28,580 nucleotides of DNA from CALMFT01 sp964563595. GTDB taxonomy: Bacteria; Patescibacteriota; Gracilibacteria; Absconditabacterales; Absconditicoccaceae. Under the pieces are notes generated by a model. It ran no database searches. It saw only the letters and a list, made by a program, of their open reading frames with translations, and was not told the origin of the DNA. The position numbers and the translations under genes were made by a program. Of the stretch, positions 1 to 9,412 are shown piece after piece. Within the stretch, counting starts at the first letter, position 1. Each line of letters opens with the position of its first letter. The stretch covers positions 1 to 28,580 of the forward strand of contig CAZLWR010000013.1 in assembly GCA_964563595.1 (NCBI GenBank). Reading direction: 5' to 3'.

Positions 1-1268
1 GGAAAAGGTATTGTTTCACGGATATGATGTAATCCGCAAATCCATCTTACTAATCTTTCTAGGCCATACCCAAAGCCGCTATGGGGTACTCAGCCATACT
101 TTCTTAAATCTAGATATCGATCAAAAGTCGCTGGATCAAGTCCAAACTCTTTGATCTTTGCGAGGAGCGTCTCATAATCATCTACTCTTTGACTGCCTCA
201 GATCACTTCTCCACATCATTCAGGAGCTAGTAAGTCTGCACAGAGAGCATATCCTGAGTTACTTGGATCTTCCTTGGTATAAAATGCTTTGATCCCCATG
301 GGAAAATGTGTCACAAAAATAGGTTGTTCGAATTGTTCCATATATTGCATTTCTATGTCTGAACCTACGTCATCACCTTGTTTTACATCAAATCACTTTG
401 CTTTCAAATCGTCAATTCGTTCACTGTGTTTCATCCTTATGAATGGCGTTTTAATACTTTGAAGGGGAGTAGTATCTCTTCAGAGTATTTTCAAATCTTC
501 ACTATTATTCTTTAGAACTTCCTGTAGAATATAGTATATAAGCTGTTCTTGGTATTTCATATTTTGTTCCTGATCACAAAATGCCATTTCTGCGTCCATC
601 ATCCAGAATTCATTGAGATGTCTTCTCGTCTTAGATTTTTCGGCACGGAACACTGGACCGAAATCATAGACATTTCTAAATCACATAATTGCTGCTTCAA
701 TGTACAATTGCCCTGTTTGACTGAGATACATTTTTTCACCATTGACGTGTTCGACTTCATAGAGTTCTGTAGTTCCTTCCGCGGCATTTGGTGTAAAGAT
801 TGGTGCATCTATTTTAGTAAACTCATTATCCCTAAACCAATCATAAGTGGCATGAATAATAGTATCACGTACTCTTTGGATAGCAATTTGTGATTTAGAT
901 CTCAGATAGAGATGTCTATTGTCGAACAAAAACTCCGGACCATGATCATCTTTAGTTCCAAGAGGGTAGTCATTAGTTTTGGTATAGATAGAATAATCTG
1001 AAACCTGTACTTCATACTCATCTTTTTTTGGATGTTTGCTAACTGTTCCCGTGATGCTGAGTGAACTTTCGATACCACAAGATTCTAGTTCTTTAAATTT
1101 TTCTTCTCATAGCACGCTCAGTTCGGCAATACATTGAATATAACCTGTACCATCTCTGAGTTCCAAGAACGTTATTTTACCAGATGACCTGATGGTTTGT
1201 ATCCATCATTGTAGAGTTATAGTTTGGCCAATATGATCTGATCCGATATGTTTGATTGTGGTTTGCAT
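1..1268 (-). CDS. asnS: asparaginyl-tRNA synthetase, 3' end cut by window
   Basis: Charges tRNA-Asn with asparagine in the cytoplasm (class IIb synthetase). Reading through TGA as Gly gives one frame of about 422 residues. It starts MQTTIKHIG and has an N-terminal OB-fold anticodon-binding domain (about residues 1-115, with ITLQGW and LRDGTG). The catalytic core follows: motif 2 is GPVFRAEKSKTRRHLNEFW and motif 3 is PHSGFGYGLERLVRW. The frame runs off the window at HIRETIPF, only a few residues before the usual C-terminus. In-frame TGA falls at family glycines, for example after ITLQ, after IEAAIM and in KYGGVPHSGF just before motif 3. AsnRS rather than AspRS is supported by the WMMDAEMAF stretch and the KYGGVPHSGFG context. 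The ATG at 1266-1268 is the first start in frame. No Shine-Dalgarno sequence precedes it. Confidence 0.95.
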
Positions 1269-1743
1269 TGTTGCTAGTTAAAATGCTAAAAAATTTGAAC
1301 TCATCTAATAATAATGTTAAATTCTTTTGCTACTTTCTCTTTATCTGAGGCGTATCTGTCTGTATCTATTGCTTTCATAATTCTTCTTATTCTACGATAT
1401 CCTGGATTATGCTTTTATTAAGTTCTAGTAGTTATTTGTTTAAATAATGTTAGGACTTTTTCCATTTCATAATTCAATCAAGCTCTCAATAAATTCTTTT
1501 TGACAAAAAACTTGATATCATTTTGCCCCTAGGGCAATTGGCTGTGTCGTGGTGAGATGGTCGATGCCAGATGAAAAACATGGTGGAATTGTAGTAAATA
1601 AAAACTCCCGCGTAAGATAGACGCAGGAGTTTATTGAAACAATAAAATCTACCTACGCGAGCACGAGATTATTATTGTTATTATTGCTTATGAGAAATGA
1701 TTTCATATCTTATATAATAGAGATAATCAGAATAAGATGCAAA
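1269..1743. other. 475-bp stretch without a convincing gene; possible gene remnants
   Basis: No family is recognised here. On the minus strand, code 25 gives two fragments with protein-like composition. One runs from about 1582 to 1446 (starts MFFIWHRPSHH, ends MKWKKS). The other, in 1460-1285, has a single in-frame TAA and contains NPGYRRIRRIMKAIDTDRY. On the plus strand an ORF from ATG 1448 to TAG 1621 overlaps the first fragment. The overlap means at most one can be real. A short palindrome TTGCCC-CTA-GGGCAA lies near 1524-1538. The stretch also holds a terminator hairpin (1602-1632), AT-rich simple sequence near 1670-1690 and one ATAATCAGA motif at 1723. I read it as intergenic DNA with possible decayed coding sequence. 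Confidence 0.4.
1602..1632 (-). terminator. rho-independent terminator
   Basis: The arms AAACTCC-C-GCGT and ACGC-A-GGAGTTT flank a 7-nt loop, an 11-bp stem with one bulged or mismatched position. The run TTTTTATTT follows on the minus strand, so it probably ends transcripts from the small genes at 1744-2530. It lies about 110 bp beyond the stop at 1744. Confidence 0.7.
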
Positions 1744-2073
1744 TTAAATTTGATTTATAGTATTATTTCGATTTACGATATCCCATATGTTTGCGGTTTC
1801 TATACTAATTGGTTCAACATGAAGTGATTCAGTATTTTTCCATGTTTCCCTATACCGTTGAAATGCAGCTTCTAGTGATTCTTTTGTGATATATGCTCCA
1901 TTTGTTTTGAGCACCGTATCTGAAAAATTCCCTCATTTTTGCACGAATATACTATATATCTCTGCTTGAAGTTGTGGAGTAATAGTAAGTTGAGGTCTAT
2001 TTTCGCCTAAAGAGACTTCAAATGTTGGTACGGTTGGGATTTCGCCTATAAGTTTATAAGTACCTTGATGCAT
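1744..2073 (-). CDS. hypothetical protein, 109 aa
   Basis: Starts at ATG 2071-2073 and ends at TAA, with one in-frame TGA read as Gly (VQKGGNF). The product is soluble, without a signal peptide or TM segment. It has an N-terminal part rich in short beta-like stretches (YKLIGEIPTVPTFEV) and a mixed C-terminal half (TKESLEAAFQRYRETW). I do not recognise the family. It lies 94 bp downstream of another small unknown gene on the same strand, and the two probably share a transcript ending at the hairpin at 1602-1632. Because the frame is broken by TGA, standard-code gene finders would miss it. Confidence 0.65.
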
Positions 2074-2167
2074 TACTATTTATTAATGATAAATGACAAT
2101 AGTGTTGTTAGTAATAAACACATAATAATCAACAGAAACTTTGGAGATCAGATTATAAGATATTATT

Positions 2168-2530
2168 TTAATCTAAATGTCATGAATAGTCTTTTTCCTG
2201 ATACTCGTTTTTAATATTTTTATAGTAATAGTCCTTATCTCGTAGCAAAGCAATGCGAATTTCCATTCTTAGGGGATCAGATATTCAGTGACTAAGTGTA
2301 GAACGGACCTGCTCTTCTATGGCAAGATCAAGAGGAAGTCCATCTCTTGGGGCAATGGTTTTCCGAAACACGCTACTGTGAAATGTTACTGGATGGTCTT
2401 GGCGTAAAAATGCTAGTAAATGATTTCTGATGTGGCTAATTTGTGCCTGATGCAATGCCCCATATTGAGCTTCATGACTTTTTCTCGCTATGTCTAATAT
2501 GAGGTCGGTAAGTTGTTCTGGATTTTTCAT
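2168..2530 (-). CDS. hypothetical protein, 120 aa
   Basis: ATG at 2528-2530; ends at TAA with two in-frame TGA codons (after LSH and after DYS). The protein is mainly helical and charged (LTDLILDIARKSHEAQYGALHQ, split by His/Arg-rich turns), with no signal peptide or TM segment. The C-terminal part is rich in Tyr, Lys and Asp (LRDKDYYYKNIKNEY). No known family is recognised. The gene is divergent from the large operon starting at 2727, and the intergenic region holds a promoter-like sequence for each direction. It is the first gene of a short minus-strand unit with the 109-aa gene. Confidence 0.7.
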
Positions 2531-2600
2531 ATGATATTATTTTGTATAAAGCTTATTGTAAGTTTCTTATGGCTCATTATTTGTAACTTAAGGCTATATA

Positions 2601-2628
2601 TAAATAGTTATTTATGAATTAGTGTCAA
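2601..2628 (-). promoter_or_regulatory. predicted sigma70-type promoter for the 2530 gene
   Basis: On the minus strand there is TTGACA (2623-2628), a 16-nt spacer and TATTTA (2601-2606), giving a leader of about 60-65 nt. The -35 is perfect; the -10 is imperfect. It faces away from the plus-strand promoter at 2657-2685. Confidence 0.5.
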
Positions 2629-2656
2629 ATAACTTTATAAACCGGAATGCTGAACT

Positions 2657-2685
2657 TTGACAATGGAGAGTACTTTGACTATAAT
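2657..2685 (+). promoter_or_regulatory. consensus sigma70-type promoter for the PKD-protein gene
   Basis: TTGACA (2657-2662), a 17-nt spacer and TATAAT (2680-2685): a perfect match to the bacterial housekeeping consensus. A start near 2692 gives a leader of about 35 nt before ATG 2727, without a Shine-Dalgarno sequence. Confidence 0.75.
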
Positions 2686-2726
2686 CACGATGATACATAC
2701 TGTATTTATTATAGATAAATTTCTTT

Positions 2727-5225
2727 ATGTCTAACGCCTCATCTCTTGATCCGTTTTTCAATCCTCAGAGTCAGCCTACTTCAAAAAAGACTGAGTCAAA
2801 ACCAGAGGATTCTTCTGTAGCAAAACAAGCACCCAAAGCTGTTACTCAAGATTGAAAAAGTCCACAAACTGGTCCATCTCAACAAATTAGTATTGATGCA
2901 TTGGCGAATCAAACTGTGCCAGTTCAAACTACTACTAATTCACCCAAAGTAAATGGTCCTCAGATTTTAGCAAAGCAAGGAAGTAAAATATCCTTCAGAA
3001 CTTTTGCAATTGGTTGTGGTATTTTCTTCTGACTATTCTTATTATTGGTAATAATCTGATTATATATCGCTATTAGCAATCCTACTTCCTTATCAAATCT
3101 TGGTTTGGACATACAAACAGTAAAGTCCATTTTGCTCATCTTTGCAGTCTTATTTTTTGGACTTCTGTTCTTTATCGGATTTGCCTTCGCTGCTTTAAAC
3201 GGCTATAGATTTTTCACCGTTAAAGAGGGTAGTAAAACAAGATATGTCATCGGATTAGTTGTCGGTCTTATATTGTTGTTTTCTGCTATTGGATTGGGTT
3301 TGGTTAGTTACACTAAAATAAATGCCATTAGCGAAGAGAAGACATATAATACCAATGATATGATTATTCCTCATATACAAGTAAAGAAATTTGATGATGG
3401 AGATCCTAGCTTATCGTATTCAAGAATATATATAGGAACTGCGTGACTGCCGTTGATTGCTCCCACCTATATGGATATGCAAATCAATAAACAAATATTT
3501 GATAATCTGGTAGCTGATTTAGGTCAGGTGCAATTTACTAAATTTGTGCTGGAGTGTGGTAATGGTCAGGTTATAACAAATGAGCCAGGGCAAGTTTCAG
3601 CTCAATACTTTATGCAAGGATCTTGTCTCTATCTCAAAAAAGGTGAATATAATGTAAGAATGCTCTATTCGTATTTTGATCCACAACAGGGGATTGAGAT
3701 TACTAGATCAGTTGATAGAGCAGCGACTATAGGCATTGCTACTGATGTAAGCTTTAATGTAGAAGGAAGTGATTGGAAGTTAAATGATAACAAAAATGAA
3801 ATTATCCTTGGCACTGCACCTGCTAAGATTTTGGTAGATGCTCAAAAGATATTTACAGACCTTAATATTCCAACTATTCAAATACTATGGGATATGGACG
3901 GTAACGGAAGTATAGATAAACAAAATAGGGTTAACTTTACGTATTACTTTGATGAAGCAAAACTATACAATGCTTACTTTAGTATACCTTTGGATTCTCC
4001 GGCACTTCCTAGTCAGATATGGTACCTTATGAGGTATCGTGTGAATGCGGGTGACGTTCCTGCTTGTGATTTAGAGTTCAATAGGCTTGGGGAAAACCAA
4101 TATGAACTTGCTGTGAGAGTAGACGACAAGGGGACTGATATCGCTGAATACAATATAGATATTATAGATAATCAGACAGACGAGATTGTAGACAGCTTGA
4201 AGTCTGATAAGTCAAGATTTGAATATCAATTTGCCAATGGTAGATCCTATAGAGTGAGAGGATACTTTACAACTGCAGAGGGCAAAAGAGGTTCTTGTGA
4301 GGCAAACCAATTATTGGATATAGGATACAATTCTTACTCTATGATTAATGCATTTTCGGTTATTTGACCAAATGATAAAGATTATAAACCGGTGGGTTTG
4401 AGCGGTGAAAATAGACTTGAGTGAGATACTCTGATTATTGGTGATATTCCTTCTACCGTAAAATTAGTAATACAAAAAATCGTACCTGATATTGCAAATC
4501 CACAAATTACGGTATTTGAAAATGGTGTACTCAAAAATCCTACCAAAAACTTAGAATATGTCTTTAGATTTACTAATGATCAGACTTATACCATCAAAAT
4601 AGATGTGAATGACGGTAAGTGAAAATCTGCTTCAAAGCTATACACAGTTAGGTTGGAGAGGCAGAATCTTATAGGTAGACTCAAAGCAAGTAAGACCGTA
4701 GGTTTCGATCCGCTTATTGTAGAGTTTGATGCCAGTATTACTAAACTTAATGATCCTGATGATGAAGTAGTCTATTTCACTTGGGACTTTGGAGATGGTG
4801 AGATTAGAAAAAATACTTCAGTGGGTAAAATAACTCATACTTATAAATTTGATCCAGTGAAAGAAAGTGGAGAGTTTCAACCTAAAGTGACTGTGAAAAC
4901 TAGAAAGTGACTGAGTCAGGAGATTATCTTTCCGGAAAAGATTATTGTAAAAAGACAAATAAAGACCTTTACTATACTCATACCTTCTCACCCTGCTCAG
5001 CTTGCAAGTGTGGGAGATACGGTAGACTTTGCCGTACAAGCTGATGGCAAAGTAACTGGTGTGACATGGGACTTCGGGAATGGTAAGAAACTAGCTGGTG
5101 CTGGAAGAGAATTTGCGGAAACAAGTATGAAATATGATGCTCCTGCTACCTATGACGTATTTGTAACTGTTGAATTTAGTGATCATCCGCCTGTCAGCCA
5201 GAGTATCAGATTGAAGGTAGAGTAA
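2727..5225 (+). CDS. three-TM membrane protein with PKD-like repeats, 832 aa
   Basis: A single frame from ATG 2727 to TAA, with in-frame TGA read as Gly (for example GTAGLPLIAP and TRKGLSQ). In the standard code it would look like several broken genes. Residues 1-90 are a low-complexity tail rich in Ser, Pro, Gln and Lys. Three hydrophobic segments follow at about 92-116, 134-158 and 173-195. The remaining 600 residues are beta-rich with PKD-like modules: WDMDGNGS near 388, WDFGDGE near 686 and WDFGNG near 780, plus a diverged copy near 280. PKD domains usually act as extracellular spacers or binding modules, so an outward-facing C-terminus is inferred. The gene follows directly on a consensus promoter and lies 27 bp from the next gene, suggesting an operon. 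A surface or envelope role is likely; the precise function is unknown. Confidence 0.85.
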
Positions 5226-5252
5226 TATATAATTTAGTTTCCTTTGGATAAT

Positions 5253-7721
5253 ATGAAAGTGACACATAATGAAATTCTTGAACAAACTGTCCCGAATTAC
5301 CAAGAATCTGGTGATAAAGCTGGGCTTTCAAATATGCAGGAATTAGCTTCTCTTCAGACAGAGAGTGTCCAGGTTTTCAAACAAGAAATTAAAAAAGCAA
5401 AGCTAACTATGGGTTCAGAGATACTCACGACTAAAAAGAATAATGCAAGATTTCTTATTCAAGATGCTCAGCTTCCAGCTCAGCTTACTTCTTTAGTAAG
5501 TTGACCACTCACTGTGGGTAGACGCATCAGTGGAAATGAAAAAATACAAAAGTTTCAATCCTGATTATTGAAAATTAACTGTTGTCCTTCAAGTAATCGA
5601 GTGTATAAAGATGATTGAATATACTGAGATGAGACATTGGCTCAGACTATTTACTTTCAGAGAGCGGTAGCGGCTGTTTTCCCTGCTAAAGTAGTAAACG
5701 GTGTTATAGATCAGAGTTATATTGATCTTCTCGCTTTTATGCTTGAAAATAAAACTACGCTTTCCGCTGGTGGAGATATTATTGATGAAGCAGGGAAGGC
5801 TGTTTCAATTCAACCGGATGGTGCTGGTTTCAAAATAGTCAATGCGGCACCTGAATCTTTACCTACTAATCCTAATAAGGATCAAGAAAGAATCAATGAA
5901 CACATCAAAACAGTGTCATTTCAATGACCTACTTTATATACTATAGGGACTGATGAAAAACTTGATTTGACCTTTATAGACAGTGCCCCAATTTGAGCAA
6001 GCTATATGGTCCAAGTATGAAATTCTCCATTTAGAGCATTGAGCATAGGTGAGAAAATTGAAGACAGTCTTGTTGGCTTATCCGCATGAGAATATAAGAT
6101 AACAGTAAAAGCAGAGTATAAAGGTAAAACTATAAGTCATGAATTTCCTCCGTTTACTTTGAAGCAACTTGGTGAGGGGACGGTGCCGACTATGAGAACA
6201 AGCTTTACTGATAAATGAAAGACTTTGTACTTTAATGTCGTAAATATTCCTCCTTATAATAGCAAGTGAAATCAAGAGACTGGGTGGTTTGTTCTTATGT
6301 GATTACCTGAATGAACGCCACGTACTTTAAGTAAACAGGCAGATGGTGGAACTCGGACCTTAACTTATGTTGAGGATGCTGCTTTAGCAGGAGTGTCAAG
6401 GACTGCTCAAAATTCGTGGAAGGCCACTTTTGAGGCTACCCCTCAACCAAGAACACCTGAAGCACCCGATGTTGTTTTAGTAATGAATGCTATTGACGAC
6501 TCTTTGCAAAGTATTCTCACTAAAGTGAATACGCATACCTCTACTATGCTTATCGCTTGACCTACTCCTGGGACCTATATTCTCAGGTATCAATCAGGAG
6601 AATATTTATTGAAAGTAAATGGAAATTACTTTGAAATACAAACCGCTGCATGAGATAATGTTTTAAAACAAACTGAACCAACAAAGTACCTTCTTTGATC
6701 TCATAATTCCGGTTTTGAAGCTGAAGTAATTGATGGAAAATTATCTATAAAGACTTGAAGTCCGGAAAAGAATAAATCTGCCCTGACTACATTAAAAGAT
6801 ATGTTGACAACTATAGATGCTAGTTTTGCATTGAAAACTCCGGAAGTTAACAACGGCAACATCCTATATCAAAGAAGCGCTGCTGATGATATGAAGTCTG
6901 CTACTTGTGAAGAAATACTGGTATGAACAAATAAAGTGTGAAGATTATACACTTTTTCTCCTGGCATGAAGATGATGTTCATGACGGAGAATCAATCTCC
7001 TGCCAACTTCCCAACCAATGATCAGCCAGACTTACCAACTATCGAGAACAACTTACTTGCAACAGCTCCGAGTAGAACTATGCAATTTATGATTGCATGA
7101 CCAACCTATGAACCCGATGTTCGAACAGAATCTGATTGAAGGATTTGTAGAAATCAAAGAGTCACTTGATTGGCCTTGGATGGCGGAAAACCTGTTTGAC
7201 AACATCATGATCGATGGCATTATGAAAAATCAAGAGCTGGTAGTGCAATTGTTGTGATTTCTGGAAGACAATTGTACATTACTTCTCAAAAAGAAATTAC
7301 AGAACATACCTGACCTGCTGTCGCCGGTATTACTTATACAGATTGAGAGAATTTTGTGGATCAACTAAAAACAAAACAAGCCGATGTGTTTTCTGCAGTC
7401 TCTCTAAAAAGACCCTGAGTGCCACTGAATGTAGATGAAAAACTCTACAAGTATCCAAATGGAAGATATCTTGTTCAACTTAAGGATGGTTCCTATGGTT
7501 TACTTTGTATAGATGACAATCTACAAGGAAGTTGAGCTACGGCTCAATACGTGTTCAAAAGTATTATTGAAGATGATAGATATGCCAGGGTAGTACATCT
7601 AGATACTTATGACAGCATGAGCAACTATTCTGTAAAAGGTGCTGATTGAACTTGGCAGCATAAGACATTAGCACCTGCGACAACAGCGAAGACAAATGTT
7701 CTTATAGGTTATAGTGATTAG
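5253..7721 (+). CDS. large protein with peptidoglycan-binding-like region, 822 aa
   Basis: Frame from ATG 5253 (a TTG three codons upstream is also possible) to TAG. It carries roughly 28 in-frame TGA codons, by far the heaviest UGA-Gly use here. Residues about 82-142 resemble a PG_binding_1 module, with a Gly-Arg-Arg-Ile entry and the signature DGIYGDETLAQTIYFQRA. The rest is beta-rich with repeated Gly/Thr/Pro turns and is not assigned to a family. No Sec signal peptide or TM segment is visible at the N-terminus, which is odd if the protein acts on the wall. Export may use another route, or the start may be misplaced. It is the second gene after the PKD protein and probably co-transcribed and functionally linked. 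Its stop lies 6 bp from the stop of the converging glycosyltransferase gene. Confidence 0.85.
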
Positions 7722-7727
7722 TATATT

Positions 7728-8567
7728 CTATTTTTGATCTCGCCATTTGCGTAATTTGTACATGAGTGAAGGTTTGTATATATGACGAAAATAATATCTG
7801 GATGTTTCTGCAATTTGTTCATTCATGACTCAATAGTCGTTATAATGTCTGCATCAAGGCAGAAAATAAGGTAATAGTGCCTTTTCTTCTTCGCTCAACC
7901 AGATGGTGTCGCCAATAGTAGTCCCCAAAAGATTATTAAGCGCAGTTTCCAAACTATAGGGACGCCTGTTGATGGCACGATGAATATTGGATTTACCATG
8001 TTTTTGAATTAGTTCTCTTCGGGAAGATGTGGCTATAATCCTGGTGCCGCTATGACAATCTGCAATAATATCATTATCCCCTCTTCTTCGTGATTGTTTT
8101 ACAAGACTTGGACAAATCCTCATACCGAACTCTTCTGAAAGAATAGAGCTCATTTTTTTTTCGAGAATATCGAACATACCATTTGGTAAAACCATATCTG
8201 CATCAGTCATGATGATATGGGTTATGCCTTGACTGAGATATTCCAGTCAGCTTATAAGACATCTTCCTTTACCTCAGTTTTTTTTGTGCTTAATAAGCTG
8301 CGTATTGTGGGCTGGGTAATTACACTGAAAACGTTCTAACTCTTGAAGTGTATCGTCTGTGCTCCCGTCATCTACTATCAGTATGGGTAGTTGAGTTTTT
8401 GTTCTCAATAAGGCTAAAGTGCGATAGATATTCGATCTACATTCTTCTATGAACGAATTGGAGTATTTGTGATCTCTCAGTAACTCCTCGGTAGAACGTT
8501 TATAACGAAGGGCACTGGAAGTACCTTCATTGTAGGTGGGTATAAGAATGGTAGAATAAGATAGCAT
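7728..8567 (-). CDS. family 2 glycosyltransferase, 279 aa
   Basis: GT-A fold nucleotide-sugar transferase. The N-terminus has STILIPTYNEG, followed by LIVDDGSTDDT (nucleotide-binding Asp), the KNGGKGRCLISGLEYL stretch and MTDADMVLP (DXD-like metal site). Two UGA codons encode glycines in NGGKG and ISGLEY, where family members often have NxGKGxAxxxG. Two more UGA codons lie near the C-terminus. Two long TGA-free ORFs cover its ends, so in the standard code it appears as two fragments. No TM segment is visible, so it is probably a cytoplasmic or peripheral enzyme. The acceptor and sugar cannot be predicted. It may take part in surface polysaccharide or glycolipid synthesis, as may the WecG-like gene at 14205, though the two are not adjacent. 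Confidence 0.88.
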
Positions 8568-8590
8568 AGCTTTCGATATTAATAATCTGC

Positions 8591-9250
8591 TTATTTATCT
8601 TTCAAGCCTAATCTAATGTCTAAGGCTGGCTTATAGAAGGCGTGAAGTTTTGATAGGATCGTCTGTATGCTGGGTATAAGAGTCGCGTCTGTTATTGCTT
8701 CTTTGCTTAGAGTGTATAATTGATCCGTGAGTCATCCCCAATTTATTTTATACTTTCCCCATATATCTGGTATTTCCTTGTTTTCCAAAAGCGACTCTAT
8801 CTTTGCTTTATAACAGAACGTTTCCATGCCTATTTCATTAAGACTACTGTTTTGAGTAAATAGGTCGCTAATTCTTGCGATATATTTGAAACCTAGAAGT
8901 TCCACGCTTCACTCCTGTTGTAAAAAGATACTGGCGATTTGCTGTAAGTATTGTTTTCTGGCAGCACCAATAATAGTATTTGCTGTGGTTCATGCTTTCG
9001 AGTCTTGTCCCAATAAACAGATGTGCTCATATGCTTGTAGTACAAATTTATTGAGATCTTTTTCCAATGCGACCCTGGTTTCCGTTGTGACTTTATTTGC
9101 TGCTCGATATGTACGAGAGCGAGTTTTACTTTGTTCCGCTAGATCTGAGATTAATCTGAATTTTTCGTGTTCCCTAAACTCCTCAGCAATTTGCTGTTGT
9201 ATCTTATATCATATAGTTTCCTCGTTATATGCTGCCTTCAAAAAGGCATA
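8591..9250 (-). CDS. hypothetical helical protein, 219 aa
   Basis: Frame from ATG 9248-9250 to TAA with several in-frame TGA codons (ETIGYK, SKAGTT, QEGSVE, NWGGLT). The product is almost entirely predicted helical and charged, with no signal peptide, TM segment or known motif (for example EEFREHEKFRLISDLAEQS). I do not recognise it. The start is uncertain. Six T bases (plus-strand A at 9240-9245) separate this frame from an upstream frame starting at ATG 9287 (MNAKKNLLSIKTYAF). One T fewer would join the two into a longer N-terminus. It lies 23 bp upstream of the glycosyltransferase and downstream of the fusA terminator, so it may form a two-gene unit with the former. Confidence 0.7.
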
Positions 9251-9364
9251 TGTTTTTATGCTGAGCAAATTCTTTTTTGCGTTCATGTTTTTGAGTGAGG
9301 AGATATATGATCTGATAGTTATTCATAATCAACTATAAGTCAATATAAAATATAATTACTTTGT

Positions 9365-9390
9365 AAAAAACCAGCTCCGTGAGGAACTGG
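9365..9390 (-). terminator. rho-independent terminator of fusA
   Basis: On the minus strand the stem CCAGTTCC/GGAGCTGG (one G-U pair) has a TCAC loop and runs directly into TTTTTT. It lies about 22 bp beyond the fusA stop. An ATAATCTGATTAT palindrome (9404-9416) overlaps the fusA stop codon just upstream. Confidence 0.85.
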
Positions 9391-9412
9391 CTTGTTATAT
9401 TGTATAATCTGA

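Noticed and set aside
549..893. Plus-strand 114-aa ORF
   Set aside because: Antisense of asnS, which shows clear synthetase motifs.
2727..5225. Four or more separate genes or a pseudogene broken by stops
   Set aside because: All pieces share one frame and the breaks are TGA only. Read as Gly the protein is continuous.
8886..9338. Plus-strand 150-aa ORF rich in Cys and Ser
   Set aside because: Shadow of the minus-strand 219-aa gene; composition is unlike a real protein.
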